Shown in pieces: positions 8,834 to 17,562 of a stretch of 64,000 nucleotides of DNA. Position 1 is the stretch's first letter; every line of letters starts with the position of its first letter. Origin of the DNA: Clostridium swellfunianum. GTDB taxonomy: Bacteria > Bacillota > Clostridia > Clostridiales > Clostridiaceae. The stretch is from positions 78,549 through 142,548 of the forward strand of contig NZ_JAMOFV010000006.1 in assembly GCF_023656515.1 (NCBI RefSeq), given 5' to 3'. The notes under the pieces are model-generated. The model saw only the letters and a list, made by a program, of their open reading frames with translations, made no database searches and had not been told where the DNA came from. Made by a program: the position numbers and the translations under genes.

Positions 8834-9748
8834 ATGAAAAATGTTGTTTGTTTTGATGTAGGTGGTACGTTTATAAAATATGCAATAATTAATTCAGATG
8901 GAAAGATATTGCTTAAAGATAAGTTCCCTACACCTAGATATAATTGTAAAGTAAGCATACCTGAAGAAATGATGAAAATAATAGAAAATCTACGAGGACA
9001 ATTTAGCATTGATTCTGTTGGAATTTGTACTGCTGGATTGGTAGATAGTAAAAATGGTGTAGTAACGGTTGCGTATAATTTCCATGAATATTCAGGGGCT
9101 AGATTGGCAGAGACAATTGAACAGAAGACTGGATTAAGGACTTTTGTTGAAAATGATGTAAACGCTGCTGCATTAGGTGAGATGTGGATTGGTGCTGCAA
9201 AAGGAGAAAGTACTTTTGTATGTATTGCACTTGGCACAGGAGTTGGAGGAGCAATTGTAATTAACGGAAACGTATTTGGTGGAGTAAGCGGAGCAGCTGG
9301 AGAAATAGGGCATATAATTGTAAATCAGCAAGGGGAACAGTGCTCATGTGGGAGCAAAGGCTGCTATGAAAGATACTCTTCTACTTCAGCTTTTATAAGA
9401 GACTATGTAAATAGCGCTGCAAAACTTGGTATAAAAGTTGATGAAGCAGAAATCAATGGTGAAAAAATTATGATGCTTGTTAAGTCTGGAGACAGTTTAG
9501 CAGTTGAAGTATATAAAAGATTTGTTGACAATATAGCAACTGGCATTGTAAGTATAACTCACCTTTTAGATCCAGGGCTAATAGTTGTAGGAGGAGGAAT
9601 ATCCGCTCAAGGTAAGACCTTTTTCGAAGATTTAAATTCAAGTTTTAGAGAGAGAGTAATCAGTAGTTATGCAAGTCATACAAAGATTGTGCAAGCTCAG
9701 CTTGGAAATGATGCTGGAATATATGGAGCATGCTATATTGCACTATAG
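8834..9748 (+). CDS. ROK family sugar kinase
   Basis: 304 residues. Asp8-Val-Gly-Gly-Thr12 is the N-terminal phosphate-binding loop, ENDVN with Asp108 is the catalytic site, and the zinc motif runs from GH (His160) to Cys170-x-Cys172-x4-Cys177 with the following Glu179, the ROK signature. The family includes glucokinase, N-acetylmannosamine kinase and N-acetylglucosamine kinase. In a region with an N-acetylhexosamine 1-kinase and GalE, a hexose or HexNAc 6-kinase is likely, but the substrate is not decidable from sequence. The ATG has AAAAGGTGGAAG upstream. About 95 bp and a weak hairpin separate it from galE. Confidence 0.87.
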   Translation: MKNVVCFDVGGTFIKYAIINSDGKILLKDKFPTPRYNCKVSIPEEMMKIIENLRGQFSIDSVGICTAGLVDSKNGVVTVAYNFHEYSGARLAETIEQKTGLRTFVENDVNAAALGEMWIGAAKGESTFVCIALGTGVGGAIVINGNVFGGVSGAAGEIGHIIVNQQGEQCSCGSKGCYERYSSTSAFIRDYVNSAAKLGIKVDEAEINGEKIMMLVKSGDSLAVEVYKRFVDNIATGIVSITHLLDPGLIVVGGGISAQGKTFFEDLNSSFRERVISSYASHTKIVQAQLGNDAGIYGACYIAL

Positions 9749-9760
9749 GCGCAAGAAAAG

Positions 9761-9792
9761 GTCACTAAGCTATAACTGCTTAGTTACTTTAT
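9761..9792 (+). terminator. weak terminator-like hairpin between the ROK gene and galE
   Basis: GTCACTAAGC (9761-9770) pairs with GCTTAGTTAC (9778-9787) with one mismatch, followed by TTTATA. The loop is 7 bases. It could partly uncouple galE from the kinase gene. Confidence 0.4.
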
Positions 9793-9842
9793 AAACATGA
9801 GAAACAAATACATTATAAAGTTGAGGAAATGGAGGAATTAGA

Positions 9843-10856
9843 ATGGAAGTATTAGTAACAGGTGGTGCAGGATACATTGGAAGTCATGCTTGCGTTGAAC
9901 TGCTGCAGGCAGGCTACCAGGTAGTTGTAGTAGATAATCTTTGCAATAGCAGCGAAGAAGCTATAAAAAGAGTTGAAGAAATAACTGGTAAGAAACTGAA
10001 ATTTTATAAAGAAGATTTATGTAATCAAAATGGATTAGAGGAAATTTTCAAAGATAACAATATTGAGGCGGTTATGCATTTTGCTGGTTTAAAAGCTGTT
10101 GGAGAATCAGTTGCTATTCCACTTAAATATTATACCAACAATATTTTCAGCACATTAACTTTGTGTGAGGTAATGAAAAAATTTAATGTTAAAAATTTAG
10201 TGTTTAGCTCATCTGCTACAGTATATGGAAATCCAATAAGCTTTCCTATAAAAGAAGATTTTGCACTTAGCGCTACAAATCCATATGGGCGTACTAAGCT
10301 TATGATTGAAGAAATTCTAAGAGATCTATATGCAGCAGATAAGAGCTTAAATATAGCAATACTTCGTTATTTTAACCCTGTGGGAGCTCACCACAGCGGG
10401 CTTATTGGTGAAGATCCTAATGGAATACCAAATAACTTGGTTCCATTTATAACCCAGGTTGCAGTTGGAAAGCTTAAGAAGCTGAATGTTTATGGAAATG
10501 ACTATGATACACCTGATGGAACAGGAGTAAGAGACTATATACATGTAGTTGACCTTGTTATAGGGCACTTAAAAGCGCTGGAAAAGTTAATGACTAATCC
10601 TGGGCTTGTGACTTATAATCTTGGAACTGGAAAAGGCTACAGCGTCCTTGAAATGATAGAAGCCTTTAGAAAGATTTCTGAAAGAGAGATTGCATACGAA
10701 ATTGTTGATAGAAGACCAGGAGATATTGCAGTTTGCTATGCTGATACTTCACTGGCACAAGAGCAATTGGGTTTTCATGCGGCAAAAGGTCTTTTAGAAA
10801 TGTGCGAGGATTCCTGGAGATGGCAGGTAAATAACCCAAACGGGTATAAAAAATAA
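9843..10856 (+). CDS. galE: UDP-glucose 4-epimerase
   Basis: 337 residues, the usual length. The Rossmann motif GGAGYIGS (residues 7-14), the SSSATVYG catalytic Ser/Thr region, and Tyr148-x3-Lys152 in NPYGRTK identify an extended short-chain dehydrogenase of the GalE type; GTGVRDYIHVVDL and YNLGTGKGYSVLE are also GalE hallmarks. It interconverts UDP-galactose and UDP-glucose with bound NAD, and in the HexNAc pathway also UDP-GalNAc and UDP-GlcNAc. It starts a compact three-gene run with the nucleotidyltransferase (32-bp gap) and the NahK-type kinase (overlap), which fits galactose/HexNAc salvage in the cytoplasm. The start has GGAGGAATTAGA upstream. Confidence 0.95.
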   Translation: MEVLVTGGAGYIGSHACVELLQAGYQVVVVDNLCNSSEEAIKRVEEITGKKLKFYKEDLCNQNGLEEIFKDNNIEAVMHFAGLKAVGESVAIPLKYYTNNIFSTLTLCEVMKKFNVKNLVFSSSATVYGNPISFPIKEDFALSATNPYGRTKLMIEEILRDLYAADKSLNIAILRYFNPVGAHHSGLIGEDPNGIPNNLVPFITQVAVGKLKKLNVYGNDYDTPDGTGVRDYIHVVDLVIGHLKALEKLMTNPGLVTYNLGTGKGYSVLEMIEAFRKISEREIAYEIVDRRPGDIAVCYADTSLAQEQLGFHAAKGLLEMCEDSWRWQVNNPNGYKK

Positions 10857-10888
10857 TGCATTAATATGTTGAAAGGAGCATTAAGAAT

Positions 10889-11821
10889 ATGGTTAAGACA
10901 ACTCTTGTCGTTATGGCAGCTGGAATGGGAAGCAGATATGGTGGATTAAAGCAGATAGATCCTATAGGACCTAATGGAGAAATTATTATAGATTATTCTA
11001 TCTATGATGCTATAAAGGCTGGTTTTCAAAAGGTTGTATTTATTATTAAAGAAGATAAAAAAGAAGATTTTCATAATATAATTGGTGCTAAAATAGAAAA
11101 ATTAGTTGAAGTAGAATATGTATTTCAAAAGGTTGAAGATTTGCCAGAAGGTTTTGAGGTTCCAGAGGGCAGAGTAAAACCATGGGGTACAGGTCATGCT
11201 GTTTTATGTTGTCGCGATGTTGTGGATACTCCTTTTGCTGTAATTAATGCAGATGATTTTTATGGTGCCTCTACCTTTAAAATAATTCATGATTTTCTTG
11301 TGAATGCTAAAGACAGCAAGGGATGTTATGATTATTCAATGGTTGGATTTCTGCTGGAAAATACTCTTACAGATCATGGACATGTTGCTCGTGGAGTATG
11401 CAGCGTTGATGACGAAGACTATTTAAAGGAAATTAATGAAAGAACTCATATTGAAAAGTTTGATGATGGTGCAAAATACACTGAGGATAATGAAACTTGG
11501 ATTGATATTCCTAAAGGCAGTACTGTTTCTATGAATATTTGGGGCTTTACACCTAGCATCTTTACAGAATTAAAGAGTAATTTTCCAAAGTTTTTAGAAG
11601 AGAGTAAAGGCAATATATTAAAAGCTGAGTATTTCTTGCCAACTGTTGTTGACAAATTGATATCTCAAGGCAAGGCAAAAGTAAAAGTACTAAGATGTAA
11701 TGAAAAATGGTATGGTGTTACTTACAAGGAAGATAAGCCTCAAGTAAAAGAAGCGATAAGAAAATTAATAGAAAATAGAGTTTATCCAGAAAATTTATGG
11801 GGGATTAACGATGGAAAATAA
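10889..11821 (+). CDS. sugar-1-phosphate nucleotidyltransferase
   Basis: 310 residues. The N-terminal MAAGMGSRYGGLKQ (residues 9-22) is the nucleotide-binding loop of NTP-transferase proteins, but the sequence differs from classic GalU (no GLGTRFLPAT motif). NADDFYG (about 122-128) supplies the catalytic Asp pair, and WGTGHAVLC is the substrate-side loop. Related proteins encoded beside NahK in anaerobes are thought to join UTP to a hexose- or HexNAc-1-phosphate, giving UDP-sugar for GalE. Its stop overlaps the kinase start by 11 bp, so the two are translationally linked. It replaces the unrelated GalT2/LnpC enzyme of bifidobacteria in the same pathway position; this is inference from context. 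Confidence 0.8.
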   Translation: MVKTTLVVMAAGMGSRYGGLKQIDPIGPNGEIIIDYSIYDAIKAGFQKVVFIIKEDKKEDFHNIIGAKIEKLVEVEYVFQKVEDLPEGFEVPEGRVKPWGTGHAVLCCRDVVDTPFAVINADDFYGASTFKIIHDFLVNAKDSKGCYDYSMVGFLLENTLTDHGHVARGVCSVDDEDYLKEINERTHIEKFDDGAKYTEDNETWIDIPKGSTVSMNIWGFTPSIFTELKSNFPKFLEESKGNILKAEYFLPTVVDKLISQGKAKVKVLRCNEKWYGVTYKEDKPQVKEAIRKLIENRVYPENLWGINDGK

Positions 11822-12923
11822 GTGGAATTTTAAAGAGCTTGTTAAGAATTTTGATTTCGAAGGTGAATTTATAGAGGCAAATAGGTATGGACATGGGCAT
11901 ATAAATGATACCTTTGAAGCTCGCTTTAAAAAAGAAGATGGAACTATAAGAAGATATATAATGCAGAGAATAAATACTTCAATATTCAAAACTCCTGAAA
12001 ATTTAATGGAGAATATTGAAAATATAACAGAGCATTTAAAGAAAAAAATTATACAAGCAGGAGGCAATCCGGAAAGAGAAACTTTAAACTTAATTAAAAG
12101 CTTAGATGGAAAAGGTTTTTACAAAAGTGAAGAGGGAGATTACTGGAGAAGCTATATTTTCATAGAGGGAGCAAAAACTTATCAAGTTGTTGAAAACTTA
12201 AACCATTTCTACAACTCTGGTAAGGCGTTAGGAAAGTTTCAGCAGCTGCTTTCTGATTTCCCAGCAAGCAAGCTTCATGAAACCATACCTAATTTTCACA
12301 ACACAGAAAAAAGATATCAAGATTTTATGGAGGCTGTAAAATTAAATGCTGCAGGAAGATTAAATGAAGTCTCTGCTGAAGTAGAATTCGTAATGGAGCG
12401 TGCTAGCGAAGCTAACGTATTAGTTAACCTTATCAAAGAAGGAAAGCTTCCAATTAGAGTTAGCCATAACGATACAAAATTCAATAATGTAATGATAGAT
12501 GACGTAACTAATGAAGGAATATGCGTAATTGACCTTGATACAGTAATGCCAGGATTATCCCTTTACGATTTTGGAGATTCAATTCGTTCAGGTGCTAATC
12601 CAGCAGAGGAAGATGAAATAGATTTATCAAAAGTATGTATGGATTTAGAACTTTTCGAAACCTATACAAAAGGTTACTTGGAAATGGCTGGAGAGTCTCT
12701 AACAGAAACTGAAATTGAATACCTGCCTTTCTCCGCTAAATTGATGACTTTTGAGTGCGGTATGAGATTTTTAGGGGATTTCCTTAATGGAGATACTTAT
12801 TTTAAAATCCATAGAGAAAAGCATAATCTTGACAGAGCTAGAACACAATTTAAGATGGTAGCTGACATGGAAAATAAACTTGAAGAAATGAAAGCTATTG
12901 TTAGAAAATATATAATTAAATAA
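11811..12923 (+). CDS. nahK: N-acetylhexosamine 1-kinase-type phosphotransferase
   Basis: 370 residues, aminoglycoside-phosphotransferase fold. The N-terminal nucleotide-binding region has GHGHINDTF (about 28-36). His219-Asn-Asp221-x4-Asn226 is Brenner's catalytic motif, and Asp241-Leu-Asp243 in IDLDTVMPG followed by DFGDSIR is the magnesium site typical of NahK (LnpB) rather than of antibiotic kinases. NahK phosphorylates GlcNAc or GalNAc at C1 in the galacto-N-biose/lacto-N-biose pathway. It forms an operon with galE and the nucleotidyltransferase and ends at a terminator. The GH112 phosphorylase that would release its substrate is not intact in this window. Confidence 0.85.
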   Translation: MENKWNFKELVKNFDFEGEFIEANRYGHGHINDTFEARFKKEDGTIRRYIMQRINTSIFKTPENLMENIENITEHLKKKIIQAGGNPERETLNLIKSLDGKGFYKSEEGDYWRSYIFIEGAKTYQVVENLNHFYNSGKALGKFQQLLSDFPASKLHETIPNFHNTEKRYQDFMEAVKLNAAGRLNEVSAEVEFVMERASEANVLVNLIKEGKLPIRVSHNDTKFNNVMIDDVTNEGICVIDLDTVMPGLSLYDFGDSIRSGANPAEEDEIDLSKVCMDLELFETYTKGYLEMAGESLTETEIEYLPFSAKLMTFECGMRFLGDFLNGDTYFKIHREKHNLDRARTQFKMVADMENKLEEMKAIVRKYIIK

Positions 12924-12946
12924 TTTTGCATAAAGATTGAGCTGAG

Positions 12947-12990
12947 AATAAATATCAAGATGGAACCATCCACTTTGATATTTATTTTCT
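12947..12990 (+). terminator. intrinsic terminator closing the galE-nahK operon
   Basis: AATAAATATCAA (12947-12958) pairs with TTGATATTTATT (12975-12986), followed by TTCTTTT. An inner GATGG/CCATC pairing extends the stem. Confidence 0.8.
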
Positions 12991-13037
12991 TTTAAGTTTT
13001 TGATTTAATGAAATTAAAATATCATAGATTATTTTTA

Positions 13038-13066
13038 TTGCAAATTTACATTCATTTTTATATACT
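13038..13066 (+). promoter_or_regulatory. promoter of kbl-tdh
   Basis: TTGCAA (13038-13043), a 17-base spacer and TATACT (13061-13066) fit a housekeeping promoter. It lies about 70 bases before the kbl start. No riboswitch or T-box features are visible in the short leader. Confidence 0.55.
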
Positions 13067-13138
13067 ATAATTGTGGGCTAAAAAATAAATTTTTACATAC
13101 AATACATATAAATTGTTTAAATGTAGGGAGGCAGTTGC

Positions 13139-14332
13139 ATGGGAAGTAAAGCTTTACAAAAATTTTTAACTGAGAACTTGGAAGATTTAAGATCAAAAGG
13201 ACTTTACAATGTAATTAATTCACTTCAGGGGGGAAACGGGCCAGTTATTAACATAAACGGAAAAAGACTTATAAACCTATCCTCTAATAACTATTTAGGA
13301 CTTGCTAATCACCCAAGACTAATTGAGGCTTCAATAAAAGCAACTGAAAAGTACGGTGTAGGCGCAGGCGCTGTAAGAACAATCAATGGTACTTTAGATA
13401 TACATGATGAGCTAGAAGAAAAGTTAGCTAAGTTTAAACATTCAGAAGCTGTTATAGTATTTCAATCAGGTTTCAACTGCAATATGGGAGCTATTTCAGC
13501 AGTTATGAATAAGAAGGATGCTATACTGTCTGATTCTTTAAATCATGCTTCAATTATAGATGGCTGCAGACTTTCTGGAGCAAAAATCATAAGATTTGAG
13601 CATGCTGACATGGAGGATTTGAGAGCGAAGGCTAAGGAAGCTAGAGAGTCTGGTCTTTATGAAAAGCTTATGGTTATAACAGATGGTGTATTTTCAATGG
13701 ATGGAGATATAGCTCTACTTTCTGAAATAGTTAAGATAGCAGAAGAATTCGATTTAATAACTTATGTTGATGATGCTCATGCTTCAGGGGTTTTAGGAGA
13801 ACATGGAAGCGGTTCAGCAACTCATCACAATTTAGTAGGGAAAATAGATTTCCAAATAGGAACTCTTTCAAAGGCAATAGGGGTTGTAGGAGGATATGTT
13901 GCTGGTTCAAAGGATTTAATTGACTGGCTAAAGGTTAGAGCAAGACCATTTCTATTCTCTACTGCAAATACACCTGGTGATGCAGCAGCTTGTATAGAAG
14001 CTATAAATATTCTAACTGAAAGCGATGAGTTAGTTAAAAAAGTTTGGGAAAACGGAAATTATTTGAAGAAGGGCTTAAAGGAATTAGGCTTTGATATTGG
14101 ACACAGCGAGACTCCAATAACTCCATGCATAATTGGTGATGCTGAGAAAGCACAGCAATTCAGCAAAGAGCTTTTTGAAAATGGAGTTTATGCAAAGTCT
14201 ATAGTATTCCCAACAGTACCACTTGGAACAGCTAGAGTTAGAAATATGCCAACAGCTGCTCATACAAAAGAAATGCTTGATGAAGCAATTGCTGTATACG
14301 AAAAAGTAGGAAAGAAGCTTGGAATTATATAA
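13139..14332 (+). CDS. kbl: glycine C-acetyltransferase (2-amino-3-ketobutyrate CoA ligase)
   Basis: 397 residues, the normal length. It is a PLP-dependent alpha-oxoamine synthase: [14 protein letters not shown] (about 48-61), [16 protein letters not shown] (PLP ring contact) and the Schiff-base Lys245 in TLSKAIG. It converts 2-amino-3-ketobutyrate and CoA to glycine and acetyl-CoA. The following gene is a short-chain threonine dehydrogenase that produces its substrate, which separates it from paralogues such as KAS III-like BioF. The pair gives threonine breakdown to glycine and acetyl-CoA in the cytoplasm. The start is preceded by AGGGAGGCAGTTGC. Confidence 0.93.
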   Translation: MGSKALQKFLTENLEDLRSKGLYNVINSLQGGNGPVININGKRLINLSSNNYLGLANHPRLIEASIKATEKYGVGAGAVRTINGTLDIHDELEEKLAKFKHSEAVIVFQSGFNCNMGAISAVMNKKDAILSDSLNHASIIDGCRLSGAKIIRFEHADMEDLRAKAKEARESGLYEKLMVITDGVFSMDGDIALLSEIVKIAEEFDLITYVDDAHASGVLGEHGSGSATHHNLVGKIDFQIGTLSKAIGVVGGYVAGSKDLIDWLKVRARPFLFSTANTPGDAAACIEAINILTESDELVKKVWENGNYLKKGLKELGFDIGHSETPITPCIIGDAEKAQQFSKELFENGVYAKSIVFPTVPLGTARVRNMPTAAHTKEMLDEAIAVYEKVGKKLGII

Positions 14333-14355
14333 TCCAAATTAACGGAGGGTTCATT

Positions 14356-15312
14356 ATGAAAAAAATATTAGTTACAGGTGCACTAGGACAAATTGGTTCA
14401 GAGCTGACAATGCACATGAGAAGTATCTATGGAAATGATAATGTTGTTGCAACTGACATAAGAAAAATTGAAGGAAACCCTACAGTTGAAAGTGGTCCAT
14501 TTGAAGTGTTGGATGTTACTAATGCTAAGCAGATGGCTGACATAGCTAAGAAATATAATGTTGATTCAATTATACATCTTGCAGCGCTTTTATCAGCTGT
14601 AGCAGAAGCTAAGCCAGCTTTAGCATGGGAAATCAACATGGGAGGACTTTTCAATGCTCTTGAGGTTGCAAGAGAGTGCAACTGTGCTTTCTTTACACCA
14701 AGTTCCATAGCAGCTTTTGGACCAAGTTCACCAAGAATTTTAACACCACAGGATACAATTCAAAGACCAGGAACTATGTATGGAGTAACTAAGGTTTCAG
14801 GAGAACTTCTTTGTGATTATTACTTCAAAAAATATGGAGTAGATACAAGAGGTGTTAGATTCCCAGGACTTATATCCTATGTAACACCTCCAGGAGGCGG
14901 AACTACTGACTACGCAGTTGATATATATTATGAAGCGTTAAAGAGTGGAAAGTACAGCTCATTTATAGCTGAAGGAACATACATGGATATGATGTATATG
15001 CCAGATGCTTTAAATGCTATAGTTAAGCTTATGGAAGCTGATCCTTCAAAGCTTGTTCATAGAAATGCTTTTAATATTACAGCTATGAGCTTCGAACCAG
15101 GACAAATTGCTGCTGAAATTAAAAAGCATATACCAAGCTTTGAAATGAGCTACAATGTTGACCCGATAAGACAAGCAATTGCTGATTCATGGCCAGATTC
15201 AATAGATGACAGCGCAGCAAAAGAAGAGTGGGGCTTTGAAACTAAGTATGATTTAGCTTCTATGACTACTGATATGCTTGCTAAGCTTAAAGAAAAACTA
15301 AATGTAAAGTAG
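14356..15312 (+). CDS. tdh: L-threonine 3-dehydrogenase, short-chain (epimerase-like) type
   Basis: 318 residues. The Rossmann loop is TGALGQIGSEL (residues 7-17), and the catalytic Tyr-x3-Lys lies in TMYGVTKVSGE. RGVRFPGLISY and GGGTTDYAVD are typical of the SDR-type threonine dehydrogenase found in clostridia, bacteroidetes and trypanosomes, which differs from the zinc medium-chain enzyme of E. coli. It oxidises threonine with NAD to 2-amino-3-ketobutyrate. It lies 23 bp after kbl with AACGGAGGGTTCATT as ribosome site, so both enzymes come from one transcript. Without the kbl neighbour it could be mistaken for a generic epimerase. Confidence 0.9.
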   Translation: MKKILVTGALGQIGSELTMHMRSIYGNDNVVATDIRKIEGNPTVESGPFEVLDVTNAKQMADIAKKYNVDSIIHLAALLSAVAEAKPALAWEINMGGLFNALEVARECNCAFFTPSSIAAFGPSSPRILTPQDTIQRPGTMYGVTKVSGELLCDYYFKKYGVDTRGVRFPGLISYVTPPGGGTTDYAVDIYYEALKSGKYSSFIAEGTYMDMMYMPDALNAIVKLMEADPSKLVHRNAFNITAMSFEPGQIAAEIKKHIPSFEMSYNVDPIRQAIADSWPDSIDDSAAKEEWGFETKYDLASMTTDMLAKLKEKLNVK

Positions 15313-15358
15313 TACTTGAAATTACACATTTAATAATAAAATTAATATAAGTGTTGTG

Positions 15359-15396
15359 ACACGGAAGTAGCTTAATCAAAGCCTTCCGTGTTTTAT
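15359..15396 (+). terminator. intrinsic terminator after tdh
   Basis: ACACGGAAG (15359-15367) pairs with CTTCCGTGT (15383-15391), followed by TTTATTTTT. Confidence 0.85.
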
Positions 15397-15463
15397 TTTT
15401 GCTGCATCCTTAAACATTAAAAATTGTTGTTTTACAGAAAAATTAAGATTAATTATTAATCAG

Positions 15464-15491
15464 TTGAGCTATACTAAACCTGTTAGCTCAA
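15464..15491. promoter_or_regulatory. inverted repeat upstream of the decarboxylase beta-subunit gene
   Basis: TTGAGCTA (15464-15471) and TAGCTCAA (15484-15491) form a perfect 8-bp inverted repeat with a 12-base spacer, 38 bp before the gene start. A TATACT (15470-15475) overlaps the left arm and could be a -10 box, so this may be a repressor operator. No known regulator is recognised. Confidence 0.35.
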
Positions 15492-15528
15492 ATTGGAATC
15501 AATGTTATTTAATAGAGGAGGATGCAGT

Positions 15529-16653
15529 ATGAGTTTTTTGTTAGAAGGTATAGCTTCCATAACTATTCAGCAGGTTATTATGTGGGTAATTGGGGGCTTA
15601 CTAATATATTTGGCAATAGCAAAGGACTTTGAACCTTCGCTGCTTTTGCCTATTGGTTTTGGAGCAATACTAGTTAATATTCCTATGTCAGGTGCCGTAA
15701 ATCAAATTGTAAATGGTACACATGTAGAAGGTATTTTAGATTTCTTATTCAAGGTTGGGATATCTACAGAAGCATTTCCACTTTTATTATTTATCGGAAT
15801 AGGTGCAATGATTGATTTTGGACCGTTGTTATCAAATCCTTTTATGTTGCTGTTTGGAGCAGCAGCTCAGTTTGGGATATTCTTTACAATAGCAGCAGCA
15901 ACACTACTAGGATTTAGCTTAAAGGATGCAGCATCTATAGGGATTATAGGCGCTGCAGATGGACCAACATCCATATTTGTTGCCAACTATTTTCAAAGCA
16001 AGTATATCGCACCAATAACGGTGGCTGCATACTCATACATGTCTTTAGTGCCAGTTATACAGCCGGCTGCTATAAAACTTGTTACAACTAAGAAGGAAAG
16101 ACAAATTAGAATGGCTTATAGGCCTGCCAGCATATCAAAGAGAACAAGAATATTTTTCCCAATAGTAGTAACAGTAGTTGCGGGTTTAATCGCTCCAACT
16201 TCAGTAGCACTCATTGGCTTTTTAATGTTTGGTAATTTAATAAGAGAATGTGGAGTTTTAGAAAGATTGTCTGAAACAGCACAAAAGGATTTGGTAAATT
16301 TAATAACCTTGCTTCTTGGAATAACTATAGCTTCCTCAATGAAAGCAGAAAACTTTGTAAGTCTGCAAACTGCTATGATAGTAGGACTTGGACTTGTAGC
16401 TTTTGTTTTTGATACAATTGGTGGCGTACTTTTTGCAAAAGTGTTAAACTTATTCTTAAAGAATAAAGTTAATCCAATGATAGGTGCAGCGGGAATTTCT
16501 GCTTTTCCAATGTCAGCAAGAGTAATTCAAAAGATGGCTCAGAAGGAAGATAATCAAAACTTTATACTAATGCATGCCATAGGAGCAAATGTAGCTGGAC
16601 AAATTGGTTCTGTTATAGCTGGCGGCATAATTTTAAATATTATAAAGCCTTAA
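15529..16653 (+). CDS. oadB: sodium ion-translocating decarboxylase beta subunit
   Basis: 374 residues from the ATG at 15529, chosen because GAGGAGGATGCAGT sits just before it; an upstream in-frame ATG at 15493 lacks a ribosome site. About ten membrane segments are seen. GAADGPTSIFVANYF and YSYMSLVPVIQP are the conserved sodium-pathway regions of OadB/GcdB/MmdB. The subunit pumps sodium out as the carboxyl group on a biotin carrier is released. Only this subunit and a tiny OadG-like protein are here; carboxyltransferase and biotin-carrier genes are not in the window, so the acid decarboxylated (oxaloacetate, methylmalonyl-CoA, glutaconyl-CoA or malonate) is unknown. Confidence 0.9.
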   Translation: MSFLLEGIASITIQQVIMWVIGGLLIYLAIAKDFEPSLLLPIGFGAILVNIPMSGAVNQIVNGTHVEGILDFLFKVGISTEAFPLLLFIGIGAMIDFGPLLSNPFMLLFGAAAQFGIFFTIAAATLLGFSLKDAASIGIIGAADGPTSIFVANYFQSKYIAPITVAAYSYMSLVPVIQPAAIKLVTTKKERQIRMAYRPASISKRTRIFFPIVVTVVAGLIAPTSVALIGFLMFGNLIRECGVLERLSETAQKDLVNLITLLLGITIASSMKAENFVSLQTAMIVGLGLVAFVFDTIGGVLFAKVLNLFLKNKVNPMIGAAGISAFPMSARVIQKMAQKEDNQNFILMHAIGANVAGQIGSVIAGGIILNIIKP

Positions 16654-16672
16654 TAAAGAAGGAGGGTTTGTT

Positions 16673-16801
16673 ATGACAGTATATGAAACCTTTATGGCTG
16701 CTTTAGGAGTTATGACTAAGGGCATGGGAGGAATATTTGTTGTACTTCTTGCCATTTTTTTAAGCATTAAGTTTTTAATTAGGGTATTCCCTGAGAAATA
16801 G
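16673..16801 (+). CDS. OadG-related small membrane subunit
   Basis: 42 residues (MTVYETFMAALGVMTKGMGG, then IFVVLLAIFLSIKFLIRVFP and EK). One hydrophobic segment of about 20 residues follows a short N-terminal helix, the plan of OadG gamma subunits, which anchor the decarboxylase complex, but reduced to the membrane part. It starts 20 bp after the beta-subunit stop with AAGGAGGGTTTGTT as ribosome site. Position, size and topology match the OadG-related small transporter subunit described in clostridia. The function is by analogy only. Confidence 0.75.
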   Translation: MTVYETFMAALGVMTKGMGGIFVVLLAIFLSIKFLIRVFPEK

Positions 16802-16866
16802 TTAGAATTCGAAGGCACAAAGATTAATAAACTTATGTGCGTAAGAGAAATACTGGAGGGTTATAT

Positions 16867-17526
16867 TTGAGCAAACAAAAAGAAAGATATAATAAAATTT
16901 TAGACATACTTGAAACAACATATCCGGACGCTCACTGCGAGCTTGTTCATGAAAGTCCCTTCGAGCTTTTAATTGCAACGGTTTTAAGTGCACAAACTAC
17001 AGATAAAAAAGTTAACCAGGTAACTGAGAAGCTTTTTAGAAAATATAATACTCCTGAAGCCTTTGCAAAACTACAGCAGGAGGAGCTTGAAAAAGAGATA
17101 AGGGAAATTGGTCTTTATAAAAATAAGGCTAAAAATATAATTGCTTTAAGCAATATGATTCTAGAACAATACAATGGTGAGGTTCCAGCAACTATGGAGG
17201 AACTTGTAAGCCTTCCGGGTGTAGGGCGAAAAACTGCAAATGTGGTATTGTCAAATGCTTTTGGGGTACCTGCTATTGCAGTAGATACTCATGTATATAG
17301 GGTATCCAATAAAATAGGACTTGCAAAGGGAAAGGATGTCACAGATACTGAAGAGCAGCTTATGAAGAATATATCTAAAGAACGCTGGTCAAAGGCACAT
17401 CATCTTTTGATATTTCATGGAAGAAGAACCTGCTCTGCACGAAAACCGAACTGCAGTGAATGTACTATTAATTCTTATTGCAAGGAATATGAAAAGGAGC
17501 TTAAAAAGCAAAATAAAGAAAAGTAG
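16867..17526 (+). CDS. nth: endonuclease III (DNA glycosylase/AP lyase)
   Basis: 219 residues from the TTG at 16867, which has GGAGGG six bases upstream; longer in-frame starts lack a site. The helix-hairpin-helix LPGVGRKTANVV carries the catalytic lysine, and the Asp of VDTHVYRVSNR-like text (AVDTHVYRVSNK) is the second catalytic residue. The C-terminal CSARKPNCSECTINSYC has the Cys-x6-Cys-x2-Cys-x5-Cys pattern for a 4Fe-4S cluster. It removes oxidised pyrimidines and cuts the abasic site in base excision repair. It is downstream of the OadG-like gene and shares a convergent terminator with the PadR gene. Confidence 0.95.
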   Translation: MSKQKERYNKILDILETTYPDAHCELVHESPFELLIATVLSAQTTDKKVNQVTEKLFRKYNTPEAFAKLQQEELEKEIREIGLYKNKAKNIIALSNMILEQYNGEVPATMEELVSLPGVGRKTANVVLSNAFGVPAIAVDTHVYRVSNKIGLAKGKDVTDTEEQLMKNISKERWSKAHHLLIFHGRRTCSARKPNCSECTINSYCKEYEKELKKQNKEK

Positions 17527-17562
17527 CAGGAAGTGTTAAACTTTCTGCTGCTTTTCTTTATT
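17515..17562. terminator. bidirectional terminator between nth and the PadR gene
   Basis: AAAGAAAAGTAGCAGGAAG (17515-17533) pairs with CTTTCTGCTGCTTTTCTTT (17541-17559) with a mismatch or two. A-rich and T-rich flanks suit termination from both sides of this convergent junction. Confidence 0.75.
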
